Assembly (NCBI GenBank): GCA_947372005.1
Contig: CANBRV010000014.1
Location: forward strand, 1-18,423
From: Comamonadaceae bacterium
Lineage (GTDB): Bacteria; Pseudomonadota; Gammaproteobacteria; Burkholderiales; Burkholderiaceae_C
DNA: 18,423 nt
Direction of reading: 5' to 3'
How positions within the stretch are numbered: position 1 is the first letter of the stretch; the number at the start of each line of letters is the position of its first letter. The notes beneath the pieces were generated by a model, which was given only the letters and a program-made list of their open reading frames with translations, did not search any database and was not told the origin of the DNA. This document shows, piece after piece, positions 1 through 6,798 of the stretch. A program made the translations under genes and the position numbers.

Positions 1-346
1 TCTCTTCCCTGTACTCAAACAAATGTTGTCACGCCGTGGTGGCGATCTTTCAGGCGGTCAGCAACAGCAACTCGCCATTGCCCGTGCCTTGGCGGCCAAA
101 CCAAAATTGCTGATCCTGGATGAGCCCACCGAGGGCATTCAACCCAACATCATCAAGGACATTGGGCGCGTGATTCGGATGCTGGCGGATCGTGGTGATA
201 TGGCTATTTTGTTGGTAGAGCAGTACTACGACTTCGCTGAAGAGCTAGCCGATCACTATGTCGTGATGGAACGCGGCGCAGTCATCGCAAATGGCCCAGG
301 CAATGAGATGCAAGCGAAAAATATTCGCGGCCTCGTAGCCATTTAG
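1..346 (+). CDS. urtE: Urea ABC transporter ATP-binding subunit UrtE (3' part)
   Basis: This is the C-terminal part of an ABC ATPase, open from base 2 and cut by the window's left edge. The visible product has the ABC signature LSGGQQQQLAIARAL, the Walker B stretch LLILDEPTEGIQP and the LLVEQ switch sequence that replaces the usual H-loop context in the branched-chain amino acid/urea ATPase family. The wording of the Walker B and of the C-terminus (IRGLVAI) fits UrtE, which energises high-affinity urea uptake at the inner membrane together with UrtD, UrtB, UrtC and the binding protein UrtA. Those genes would lie to the left. The neighbouring urease accessory gene ureD supports urea rather than leucine as substrate. 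LivF is the main alternative. The stop TAG is 10 bases from the convergent ureD stop, and no terminator hairpin is visible between them. Confidence 0.88.
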   Translation, partial: LFPVLKQMLSRRGGDLSGGQQQQLAIARALAAKPKLLILDEPTEGIQPNIIKDIGRVIRMLADRGDMAILLVEQYYDFAEELADHYVVMERGAVIANGPGNEMQAKNIRGLVAI

Positions 347-356
347 CTCACCCCGT

Positions 357-1190
357 TTAAGTCGCCCAAATACGAGGTGGATGCTCGTTTTTGAGACTCC
401 ACAATTCGCTACGCCAAACTTGGCGGATATCACGCAATAACCCCATCGCGGACTCAACAAGGGGTGATAAAACACGAACCACAATAACCTGAGGATGCGG
501 GCTGGTCACGCCAATGGTGCTGGCAAGCGCATGGCTAGAGGCCACAACCCGCGCGGCTTCCAAAGCACGCTCCTTGCGAGATCTTGTGATGGGGGCGCCG
601 GCAATAAAGAAAAAAGAGGCAGTACAGCGATGTCCTACTAAGCCTAGCGGACTATTCAAAAGTAATTTGTCTTTTGCAGCAATTCTTCCTCGCTCTAGCC
701 ATTGATTTTTGAGCTCAATGTGTTGCAAGAATTCGCCTTGCTCAAACGGCAAGCCGGCATTGGGTAATCCGAGCGCCGTCGCGTCCCACCCCATGAGCTC
801 GCTGCTCGCCGCAAGCGACATCACCAAACGGTTTTCAGCTAGGCACCCACTGTAGCAAAGCGCCTCTAGGGGCAACCACTCCAACCTTGCATCGGCATCT
901 AACTCAATTTTTGTATTTTGCAGTGCAAGCCCACCTTCTGATCGATAAAAGCGTGTCGCACCAGGAGTCGTCAATAACCCATGCGCACCTGGTGCCACAT
1001 GAATGTCAATGTCTAAAGTGTCGCCGCCGACCAGCCCACCAGGCGGATGAATCAGCACATTGTGACAAATGGTATCGCCTTCAGGGTAAAGACTTTGCAG
1101 AACGCGTAGCGGCCCCGTATGGGTATGCCGACAAACCGTTCGTAAATCTTCGCGTTGGTATTCGAGTTGAAGCTGCGCGTGCCACGTCAT
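357..1190 (-). CDS. ureD: Urease accessory protein UreD
   Basis: A 277-residue protein of normal UreD (UreH) length. UreD is a scaffold that binds apo-urease and recruits UreF and UreG so that the nickel centre can be assembled in the cytoplasm. Family features seen are the N-terminal GPLRVLQSLYPEG segment, the PPGGLVGGDTL motif near residue 50, TTPGATRFYRS near residue 75, and WLPLEALCYSG near residue 105. The ATG at 1190 is preceded by GAAGG at a good distance. The gene is odd in context. It lies on the opposite strand to urtE, with no ureA, ureB or ureC beside it. Only 26 bases separate it from the 3' end of tRNA-Val on the same strand, so it may be transcribed by read-through from the tRNA promoter. 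Urease structural genes presumably lie left of the urt genes. Confidence 0.9.
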   Translation of the reverse strand: MTWHAQLQLEYQREDLRTVCRHTHTGPLRVLQSLYPEGDTICHNVLIHPPGGLVGGDTLDIDIHVAPGAHGLLTTPGATRFYRSEGGLALQNTKIELDADARLEWLPLEALCYSGCLAENRLVMSLAASSELMGWDATALGLPNAGLPFEQGEFLQHIELKNQWLERGRIAAKDKLLLNSPLGLVGHRCTASFFFIAGAPITRSRKERALEAARVVASSHALASTIGVTSPHPQVIVVRVLSPLVESAMGLLRDIRQVWRSELWSLKNEHPPRIWAT

Positions 1191-1216
1191 GGCTGGCCTT
1201 CAAAATAAAAAAAATT

Positions 1217-1291
1217 TGGTGGGTAATGCAAGTTTCGAACTTGCGACCCCTGCAGTGTGAATGCAGTGCTCTACCCCTGAGCTAATCACCC
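1217..1291 (-). tRNA. tRNA-Val (anticodon CAC)
   Basis: The minus strand folds into a complete 75-base cloverleaf including an encoded CCA (bases 1219-1217). The acceptor stem GGGTGAT/ATTACCC has one G-T wobble. The D arm is GCTC-loop-GAGC, the anticodon arm CTGCA-TTCACAC-TGCAG, and the T arm GCAAG-TTCGAAA-CTTGC. The seven-base anticodon loop puts CAC at positions 34-36, which reads the valine codon GTG. A run of eight T on the minus strand (complement of 1207-1214) follows directly and may act as a weak terminator, although no separate hairpin precedes it. Confidence 0.95.
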
Positions 1292-1301
1292 CAAGCCTCT
1301 A

Positions 1302-1307
1302 ATTATA
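1302..1307 (-). promoter_or_regulatory. -10 box of the tRNA-Val promoter
   Basis: The minus strand reads a perfect TATAAT here, ending 10 bases before the mature 5' end of the tRNA, so transcription should start near 1295. No strong -35 is seen; a weak TGGAAA (complement of 1324-1329) lies 16 bases upstream. The -10 box sits inside a perfect six-base inverted repeat, CCAAGC (1291-1296) and GCTTGG (1308-1313). Confidence 0.6.
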
Positions 1308-1392
1308 GCTTGGCAGATAGGGGTTTCCACTCAAACGGGCTTAGTGGTTGTTGCATAGAATAATTTTTTTGTTTCATATAGGAAGTTCGAAG

Positions 1393-2313
1393 ATGAAAAA
1401 ACTCAATCCCATCATGTCGCTTGTACTGGGCGCGGCCTTGATTGCAGGCATCAGCACCAGCGTTGTTCACGCGCAAGCCAATGACACCATCGCGAAAGCA
1501 AAATCCACGGGCGTCATCACCATGGGTGTGCGCGATTCTTCTGGCGCACTGTCCTACACACTAGGCGATGGCAAATTTGCAGGCTACCACGTTGAAATCT
1601 GCCAACGCATCATCGCTGCTGTTGAAAAAGCTGCGGGTAAAAAATTGGAAACCAAATATCAATTAGTCACTTCGCAAAACCGCCTTCCACTGGTGCAGAA
1701 CGGCACAGTGGATATCGAATGCGGATCGACAACCAATAATGCGACGCGTCAAAAAGATGTCTCTTTCCTCTCCACGGTCTACATGGAGCAGGTTCGCATT
1801 GCGGTCAAAGCCAAATCGAACATTACAAACATCGCTCAATTGAATGGGAAAAATGTAGCGACAACAACAGGCACAACATCTGTCCAGTTGCTACGTAAAA
1901 ACGAACGTGCGACAGGCGTCGATTTCAAGGAAATTTTTGGCAAAGATCACGCCGACAGCTTCTTGCTACTTGACTCTGACCGCGCCGATGCGTTTGTGAT
2001 GGATGCCACTATTTTGATTGGCAACATCATGAACTCTAAAAACCCAGCTGATTTCAAAATCGTGGGCGAAGTGTTGAGTATTGAACCCATTGGCATCATG
2101 GTCCGCAAAGACGATCCTGCCTTCAAAAAACTAGGCGACGACACTATTGCTGCGCTAGTGAAGTCAGGCGATATGCAAAAGATTTATGACAAATGGTTCA
2201 CCAAGCCTATTCCACCAAAGAATGTCAATGTCAACATGGCTTTAACAGCCGAGACAAAGGCCGCTTGGGCAAACTTGTCTGACAAGCCCAACGAAGACTA
2301 TCAAAAGAAATAA
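1393..2313 (+). CDS. gltI: Glutamate/aspartate ABC transporter substrate-binding protein GltI
   Basis: A 306-residue periplasmic binding protein of the polar amino acid family (SBP_bac_3), which captures glutamate/aspartate and delivers it to GltJ-GltK. I chose the ATG at 1393 because AGGAAG (1380-1385) lies seven bases upstream and the protein then begins with a clean Sec signal peptide: MKK, a hydrophobic stretch, then a VHAQA cleavage site near residue 27. An in-frame ATG at 1348 would add 15 residues that bury this signal. The mature part has the family's MGVRDSSGALSY start, the GYHVEICQRI segment, and VDIECGSTTNNATR, as in E. coli GltI. It is the first gene of gltIJKL and is separated from gltJ by a strong hairpin, a common way to make more binding protein than permease. 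The exact amino acid specificity is inferred from similarity and operon order. Confidence 0.9.
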   Translation: MKKLNPIMSLVLGAALIAGISTSVVHAQANDTIAKAKSTGVITMGVRDSSGALSYTLGDGKFAGYHVEICQRIIAAVEKAAGKKLETKYQLVTSQNRLPLVQNGTVDIECGSTTNNATRQKDVSFLSTVYMEQVRIAVKAKSNITNIAQLNGKNVATTTGTTSVQLLRKNERATGVDFKEIFGKDHADSFLLLDSDRADAFVMDATILIGNIMNSKNPADFKIVGEVLSIEPIGIMVRKDDPAFKKLGDDTIAALVKSGDMQKIYDKWFTKPIPPKNVNVNMALTAETKAAWANLSDKPNEDYQKK

Positions 2314-2350
2314 AACAGAAATAAAAAGTGGGCACATGAATTGCTCAATC

Positions 2351-2386
2351 AACCTCGCAAGGTCACAAGCTCTGCGAGGTTTTTTT
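2351..2386 (+). terminator. Intrinsic terminator/attenuator between gltI and gltJ
   Basis: A perfect nine-base stem, AACCTCGCA (2351-2359) with TGCGAGGTT (2373-2381), encloses a 13-base loop and runs into seven T (2380-2386). It lies 37 bases after the gltI stop and 18 bases before gltJ, on the coding strand. Because the permease and ATPase genes follow in the same direction with no obvious promoter in between, it probably works as a partial terminator that lowers their expression relative to gltI. Confidence 0.85.
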
Positions 2387-2404
2387 GTTTAAGAGGGAAT
2401 CAGT

Positions 2405-3121
2405 ATGGATTTCAAAATTTTGTTAGGTGACGACGGCAGTGGCCGGACCTATATCGAGTGGCTCATGGAAGCATGGGGTTGGACGCTGGCAGTCGCGGGC
2501 TGTAGTTGGGTTGTGGCGATGCTGTGCGGCACCTTGGTGGGGACGGCGCGCACATTACCAGCGAGCCCTTGGCTCACGCGGTTTGCCAACGCATGGGTGG
2601 AGCTCTTTCGTAACATTCCAGTGCTCGTGCAGGTGTTCCTCTGGTACTTTGTCGTGCCCAAGATGTTCCCTGCTATGAAAAGCATTCCCAGCTTTTTATT
2701 GATTGTGCTTGCCCTCGGATTTTTTACCTCGGCGCGGATTGCAGAGCAAGTTCGTTCAGGCATTCAGGCTCTCCCTAAAGGTCAGCGCTATGCGGCCATG
2801 GCGATGGGGTTTACGACGTTTGAGACCTACCGTTATGTGATTTTGCCAATGGCATTTCGTATCATCCTGCCGCCACTAACCAGCGAATCAATGAATCTGC
2901 TCAAGAATTCGTCGGTTGCGTTTGCAGTGTCTATTGCCGAGCTCACCATGTACGCCATGCAAGTTGGTGAAGAGACATCTAAACCGACTGAAATTTATTT
3001 AGTGGTCACTATTCTCTACGCGCTCTCCGCCTTTGCGGTGAATCGCGCCATGGGCTTTGTAGAAAAACGGCTTCAGGTACCAGGCTTTGTGGCGGCTGGC
3101 AATGTTGGCGGAGGACACTGA
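2405..3121 (+). CDS. gltJ: Glutamate/aspartate ABC transporter permease GltJ
   Basis: A 238-residue inner-membrane permease of the HisM/GltJ family. It forms half of the transmembrane channel with GltK. The ATP-binding-coupling EAA loop is visible around residues 119-150 (IQALPKGQRYAAMAMGF, then YVILPMAFRIILPPL). The N-terminal part contains the typical VELFRNIPVLVQVFLWYF segment. Several hydrophobic helices surround these. The ATG has a GAGGGA Shine-Dalgarno (2393-2398) at normal spacing. It is second in the gltIJKL operon, downstream of the attenuator, and its stop is only two bases from gltK. Confidence 0.9.
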   Translation: MDFKILLGDDGSGRTYIEWLMEAWGWTLAVAGCSWVVAMLCGTLVGTARTLPASPWLTRFANAWVELFRNIPVLVQVFLWYFVVPKMFPAMKSIPSFLLIVLALGFFTSARIAEQVRSGIQALPKGQRYAAMAMGFTTFETYRYVILPMAFRIILPPLTSESMNLLKNSSVAFAVSIAELTMYAMQVGEETSKPTEIYLVVTILYALSAFAVNRAMGFVEKRLQVPGFVAAGNVGGGH

Positions 3122-3123
3122 TT

Positions 3124-3792
3124 ATGTTTAACCTCGATTTCACTTTTTTAACGTGGGATATGTTCAGCAAATTTGTGCTGAAAGGATTCCTGTTTAGCAT
3201 TGAGCTTACGGTCATTGCCACGCTGGGCGGTATTGCTTTTGGTACGGTGCTGGCACTCATGCGCCTGTCCGGTAAGAAAGCACTGGTTCTGCCTGCCACC
3301 GTTTATGTGGATGGCCTGCGTAGCATTCCCTTGGTGATGGTCATTTTGTGGTTCTTCTTGCTCATCCCCTTCATCATTGGTAGGCCGATCGGCGCTGAAA
3401 TTTCAGCCACGATTACCTTCATTGCTTTTGAGGCGGCGTACTTTAGCGAGATCATGCGCGCGGGCATTCAATCGATTGCACGCGGGCAAATTTTTGCAGG
3501 GCAAGCTGTCGGTTTTACCTACGCGCAAAACATGCGTTTAGTGGTCTTACCGCAAGCCTTTCGCAACATGCTACCTGTGCTGCTCACGCAAACCATCATC
3601 TTGTTTCAAGACACGTCTTTGGTCTATGCGATTGGCGCCTATGACCTCTTAAAAGGCTTTGTGACAGGCGGAAAAATCTATGGCCGCGTCGAAGAGGTCT
3701 ACATCTTGGCGGCCTTTGTTTACTTCGCCATTTGCATCGGTTTATCGTTTGCCACACGGCGTTTACAAGCCAAAATTGCGATCATTCGCTAA
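3124..3792 (+). CDS. gltK: Glutamate/aspartate ABC transporter permease GltK
   Basis: A 222-residue inner-membrane permease paralogous to GltJ. The family signature is clear: YVDGLRSIPLVMVILWFF near residue 60, and the EAA loop IQSIARGQIFAGQAVGF with VVLPQAFRNMLPVLL near residues 115-155. It pairs with GltJ to form the translocation pore. The ATG follows the gltJ stop by two bases, and the sequence before it (GGAGG at 3110-3114) provides a Shine-Dalgarno inside gltJ, so the two are translationally linked. The stop is followed by 27 bases before gltL. Confidence 0.9.
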   Translation: MFNLDFTFLTWDMFSKFVLKGFLFSIELTVIATLGGIAFGTVLALMRLSGKKALVLPATVYVDGLRSIPLVMVILWFFLLIPFIIGRPIGAEISATITFIAFEAAYFSEIMRAGIQSIARGQIFAGQAVGFTYAQNMRLVVLPQAFRNMLPVLLTQTIILFQDTSLVYAIGAYDLLKGFVTGGKIYGRVEEVYILAAFVYFAICIGLSFATRRLQAKIAIIR

Positions 3793-3819
3793 TCTATTTT
3801 TTTCAAGAAAATACTCATC

Positions 3820-4557
3820 ATGATTGAACTAAAAAATGTCTCCAAGTGGTACGGCAAAACACAAGTACTGAACGAATGCAGTGTCAACATTAGTAAAGGC
3901 GATGTCGTCGTCGTTTGCGGCCCTTCGGGCTCAGGAAAATCCACACTCATCAAAACCATCAATGCATTAGAGCCTTTCCAAGAAGGCGAAATCTTCGTCG
4001 ATGGTGCGGCAGTGCATGACAAGGCAACGGATTTGCCCAAGCTACGCGCACGCGTCGGCATGGTGTTTCAAAGCTTTGAACTCTTCCCGCATTTGTCGGT
4101 CACAGAGAACCTTACCATCGCACAAATGAAGGTGCTGGGACGCTCGGCTGAGGACTCACTAGCAAAGGGTCTCAAGTACCTTGACCGCGTCGGTTTGTTA
4201 GCGCACAAAGACAAGTTTCCAGGCCAGCTCTCGGGCGGCCAGCAGCAACGCGTTGCTATTGCCCGCGCACTATGCATGGACCCGATCGTGATGCTGTTTG
4301 ATGAACCCACATCGGCGCTTGATCCCGAAATGGTAGGAGAGGTCTTAGACGTGATGATGAGCTTGGCTCAAGAAGGTATGACCATGATGGTGGTGACGCA
4401 CGAAATGGGCTTTGCACGCAAGGTCAGTAATCGCGTTATCTTTATGGACGTAGGCGGGAAAATTTTGGAAGACTGCTCTAAAGACGAATTCTTTAATCAC
4501 CCAGAAAATCGTCAGCTTCGGACTAAAGAATTCCTAAACAAGATTCTGGCTCATTAG
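3820..4557 (+). CDS. gltL: Glutamate/aspartate ABC transporter ATP-binding protein GltL
   Basis: A 245-residue ATPase of the polar amino acid uptake family (GlnQ/GltL). Walker A GPSGSGKST lies near residue 32, the Q-loop MVFQSFELFPH near 85, the signature LSGGQQQRVAIARAL near 137, Walker B VMLFDEPTSALDPE near 158, and the H-loop VVTHEMGFA near 192. All motifs are intact. It powers import through GltJ-GltK from the cytoplasmic side. It is the last gene of the operon. The ATG has only a weak Shine-Dalgarno (AAGAAAA), and no terminator hairpin is visible after the stop. Confidence 0.92.
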   Translation: MIELKNVSKWYGKTQVLNECSVNISKGDVVVVCGPSGSGKSTLIKTINALEPFQEGEIFVDGAAVHDKATDLPKLRARVGMVFQSFELFPHLSVTENLTIAQMKVLGRSAEDSLAKGLKYLDRVGLLAHKDKFPGQLSGGQQQRVAIARALCMDPIVMLFDEPTSALDPEMVGEVLDVMMSLAQEGMTMMVVTHEMGFARKVSNRVIFMDVGGKILEDCSKDEFFNHPENRQLRTKEFLNKILAH

Positions 4558-4570
4558 AAAACAATAACTT

Positions 4571-4599
4571 TTAACTTACACTCACGGCTTTATTATTAA
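4571..4599 (+). promoter_or_regulatory. Possible promoter of mscL
   Basis: TTAACT (4571-4576) and TATTAA (4594-4599) are 17 bases apart, giving an imperfect sigma70-like pair just upstream of the mscL Shine-Dalgarno. The leader would be about 10 bases. The match is weak and in an AT-rich stretch, so this is only a candidate. Confidence 0.25.
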
Positions 4600-4615
4600 A
4601 CTAAGGGGTATTGAT

Positions 4616-5038
4616 ATGAGTATTGCAAGTGAATTTAAGGCCTTTGCCCTCAAAGGCAATGTGATGGATTTAGCGGTTGGCGTCATCATTGGTGGCGCAT
4701 TCGGAAAAATTGTGGACTCACTTGTGGCCGATATCATCATGCCAATCGTCGGAATGGTGTTTGGCAAGCTCGACTTTTCTAGTCTTTACGTGGTACTTGG
4801 TAGCGTACCTGCAGGCACTGAGAACACACTAGCCAGCCTGAAAAAAGCAGGTATTCCTGTTTTTGCGTATGGCAATTTCATTACGGTTGCAGTTAATTTT
4901 GCAATTTTGGCTTTCATCATCTTCATGATGGTCAAGCAAATGAATCGCCTAAAGGCTGCTGAGCCAGCACCGGCGCCAGCGCCAACACCAGAAGACATTA
5001 CGCTCTTACGCGAAATCCGCGACAGCCTCAAAAAGTAA
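4616..5038 (+). CDS. mscL: Large-conductance mechanosensitive channel MscL
   Basis: A 140-residue homopentameric inner-membrane channel that opens under membrane tension and releases solutes during hypo-osmotic shock. The N-terminal helix and TM1 (FKAFALKGNVMDLAVGVIIGGAFGKIVDSLVADIIMP) are highly typical, including the GxxxG-like pore-lining segment. A periplasmic loop, TM2 (FITVAVNFAILAFIIFMMV) and a C-terminal helical bundle (EDITLLREIRDSLKK) follow, with a proline/alanine linker (PAPAPAP) before the bundle. AAGGGG (4603-4608) is the Shine-Dalgarno. The stop TAA (5036-5038) directly abuts the pdxA stop on the other strand, with no intervening base. Confidence 0.96.
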   Translation: MSIASEFKAFALKGNVMDLAVGVIIGGAFGKIVDSLVADIIMPIVGMVFGKLDFSSLYVVLGSVPAGTENTLASLKKAGIPVFAYGNFITVAVNFAILAFIIFMMVKQMNRLKAAEPAPAPAPTPEDITLLREIRDSLKK

Positions 5039-6004
5039 TTACTTAGTCGCAAACTCTCTTGCTTTTTGTAAAGCATAAAGCAGCCCCCTTGGGTCTGCTT
5101 TTTTTGTGCCCGCCATATCAAACGCCGTGCCATGGTCGGGGCTGGTCCGAATAATGGGCAGACCCAGCGTCACATTCACACCCGCATCTAACCCGAGATA
5201 TTTGACGGGGATCAGTCCTTGGTCGTGATACATCGCGATCACGACATCAAACTCATCTTGAGTTGCCGTCCGCCGGGCTCGCATAAAAATCGTGTCAGGT
5301 GCGAAAGGCCCGCTAACCTTTATGCCTAAAGCCTTTGCGGCCTCGATGGCTGGTGCAACGAGGTCGATCTCTTCACGACCAAAAAGCCCGCCCTCACCCG
5401 CATGAGGGTTGATGCCTGCAACCGCAATACGGGGATTTTTGATACCTGTTCGCACCAAAAAATCATGTGTGATTTGAATCGTTTCAACGATTCCGTCCGT
5501 GTTCAGTGAGTCCAAAGCCTCGCGCAGCGGCACATGAATACTCACCAGCACGGTGCGCAATTCGTCATTCGCCAACATCATGCGCACAGGCGGACTGCCG
5601 CACATCGCTTGCAACATTTCCGTATGACCTGGGTAAGTAATACCCGCCAGCGCCAAGGCTTCTTTGTGCAGCGGAGCTGTCACCACAGCAGCAACCTCGC
5701 CCCGCAAAGCCGCGTGAGCTGAGGCTTCCACGGCGTTTGCCGCTGCAAGCCCCGCCGCGCCTGATATGCGGCCATAAAGAGGCAGCGAGGCCTCATCAAA
5801 CGGCTCACCAGCTTGAACCACTTGGATCGCCTCGCTTGGAATACCCACCAACTCGCACGCACGGCGCATGACAGCCGCATCACCATACACCAGCGTACCT
5901 TGCATCGCTATTGAATGATCACGGTAGAGCATCGCAATAATTTCAGGCCCAATCCCTGCTGGGTCTCCCATGGTGATGGCAATCGGCTTCGTATTCATCA
6001 TCAT
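5039..6004 (-). CDS. pdxA: 4-hydroxythreonine-4-phosphate dehydrogenase PdxA
   Basis: A 321-residue NAD-dependent, metal-requiring dehydrogenase. It oxidises 4-phosphohydroxy-L-threonine for pyridoxal 5'-phosphate synthesis by the DXP-dependent route. The start ITMGDPAGIGPEI and the segment AAVVTAPLHKEAL are diagnostic. The three metal-binding histidines are recognisable as H156 (SIHVPL), H201 (INPHAGEGG) and H260 (MYHDQGLIP). The first of three consecutive ATGs (6004, 6001, 5998) overlaps the upstream Nif3-family stop as ATGA. No clear Shine-Dalgarno is visible, so translation is probably coupled. Any of the three Mets could be used. Its 3' end carries the mscL terminator on the opposite strand. 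Confidence 0.95.
   Translation of the reverse strand: MMMNTKPIAITMGDPAGIGPEIIAMLYRDHSIAMQGTLVYGDAAVMRRACELVGIPSEAIQVVQAGEPFDEASLPLYGRISGAAGLAAANAVEASAHAALRGEVAAVVTAPLHKEALALAGITYPGHTEMLQAMCGSPPVRMMLANDELRTVLVSIHVPLREALDSLNTDGIVETIQITHDFLVRTGIKNPRIAVAGINPHAGEGGLFGREEIDLVAPAIEAAKALGIKVSGPFAPDTIFMRARRTATQDEFDVVIAMYHDQGLIPVKYLGLDAGVNVTLGLPIIRTSPDHGTAFDMAGTKKADPRGLLYALQKAREFATK
5077..5105 (+). terminator. Intrinsic terminator of mscL inside the 3' end of pdxA
   Basis: On the plus strand AAAGCAG (5077-5083) pairs with CTGCTTT (5095-5101), with further CCC/GGG pairing inside the loop, and runs into seven T (5099-5105). It begins 39 bases after the mscL stop and lies wholly within the convergent pdxA coding sequence, where it encodes the KKADPRGLL tail. 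Confidence 0.75.
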
Positions 6005-6744
6005 GCGGGATTGTCGATGTCAATAAATTCATGCTGCAAGCCAAAGTGCTCTGCCGCATGCGTAGCCACTGCTGGTGCACCATAGCGCTCGCTAGCGTGA
6101 TGCCCGCAGGCGATGTAAGCCACACCCATCTCACGCGCGTAATGCGCTTGCGGCTCTGATATCTCGCCCGTGATGTATACGTCCGCCCCTGCTGCAATCG
6201 CGGCCTCAAAATAGCCTTGCGCACCCCCCGTACACCATGCGACATTTTTGACGACCCGCTTGGCGTCGCCTATCGCTGTGGTACTGCGTCCCAGCTTAGT
6301 TTGCACTTGCTCACAAAGCGCACCAAGCGTACCGGCACGAGTTGTACCTAGCCAACCTATATCTTGTTCGCCAAATCGCCCTGTAGCTTCCAGCTCCAAA
6401 ACTCTTGCTAGCTGTGCGTTATTGCCCAGCGCTGGGTGTGCATCTAATGGCAAGTGGTAAGCAAATAAATTAATATTTTGCTCAATCAAACGACCAAGAC
6501 GCTGACGCATCCAGCCTGTCACCCGCGTCTCGCCGCGCCAAAACAGACCGTGATGCACAAAGATCGCATCCGCATCAGCAGCAATGGCAGCATCAATCAA
6601 AGCAAGGCTTGCCGTAACACCTGAGACGATTTTTTTAATCTCGCGCGTGCCTTCGACTTGCCAGCCGTTGGGGCAAAAATCTTTGAATCGCTCGGGCTGC
6701 AAAAGCGTGCTTAAAAAACTGTCCAATTGAGTTGATGTTGTCAT
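6001..6744 (-). CDS. Nif3-like dinuclear metal centre protein
   Basis: A 247-residue member of the NIF3/YbgI (GTP cyclohydrolase I type 2-like) family. The family forms toroidal hexamers with a two-metal site per subunit; its physiological substrate is not settled. Metal ligands visible are H64-H65 (IFVHHGLFW), D101 (HLPLDAHP) and the C-terminal H216/E219 (ACGHHASERYG). The N-terminal CPNGWQVEG motif is also typical. I chose the ATG at 6744 because AAGGA precedes it at about ten bases. In-frame ATG 6768 and GTG 6774 would add residues not expected in the family. It overlaps pdxA by four bases (ATGA), so the two form an operon, and it diverges from the protease gene across 54 bases. Confidence 0.88.
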   Translation of the reverse strand: MTTSTQLDSFLSTLLQPERFKDFCPNGWQVEGTREIKKIVSGVTASLALIDAAIAADADAIFVHHGLFWRGETRVTGWMRQRLGRLIEQNINLFAYHLPLDAHPALGNNAQLARVLELEATGRFGEQDIGWLGTTRAGTLGALCEQVQTKLGRSTTAIGDAKRVVKNVAWCTGGAQGYFEAAIAAGADVYITGEISEPQAHYAREMGVAYIACGHHASERYGAPAVATHAAEHFGLQHEFIDIDNPA

Positions 6745-6798
6745 TGGCGATAATTCCTTCTCTAGCATTTTCACACTGCATTGTCTTAGGGAATTCCC

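Noticed and set aside
1217..1291. tRNA-Val as an integration site for a mobile element
   Set aside because: No integrase and no repeat of the tRNA 3' end is visible in the window.
1348..1392. Upstream ATG extending GltI by 15 residues
   Set aside because: It would hide the signal peptide, whereas AGGAAG and a classic MKK signal sequence fit the ATG at 1393.
5534..5722. Open frame opposite pdxA
   Set aside because: It is a shadow of pdxA with histidine/arginine-rich, non-protein-like content; pdxA has all family motifs.
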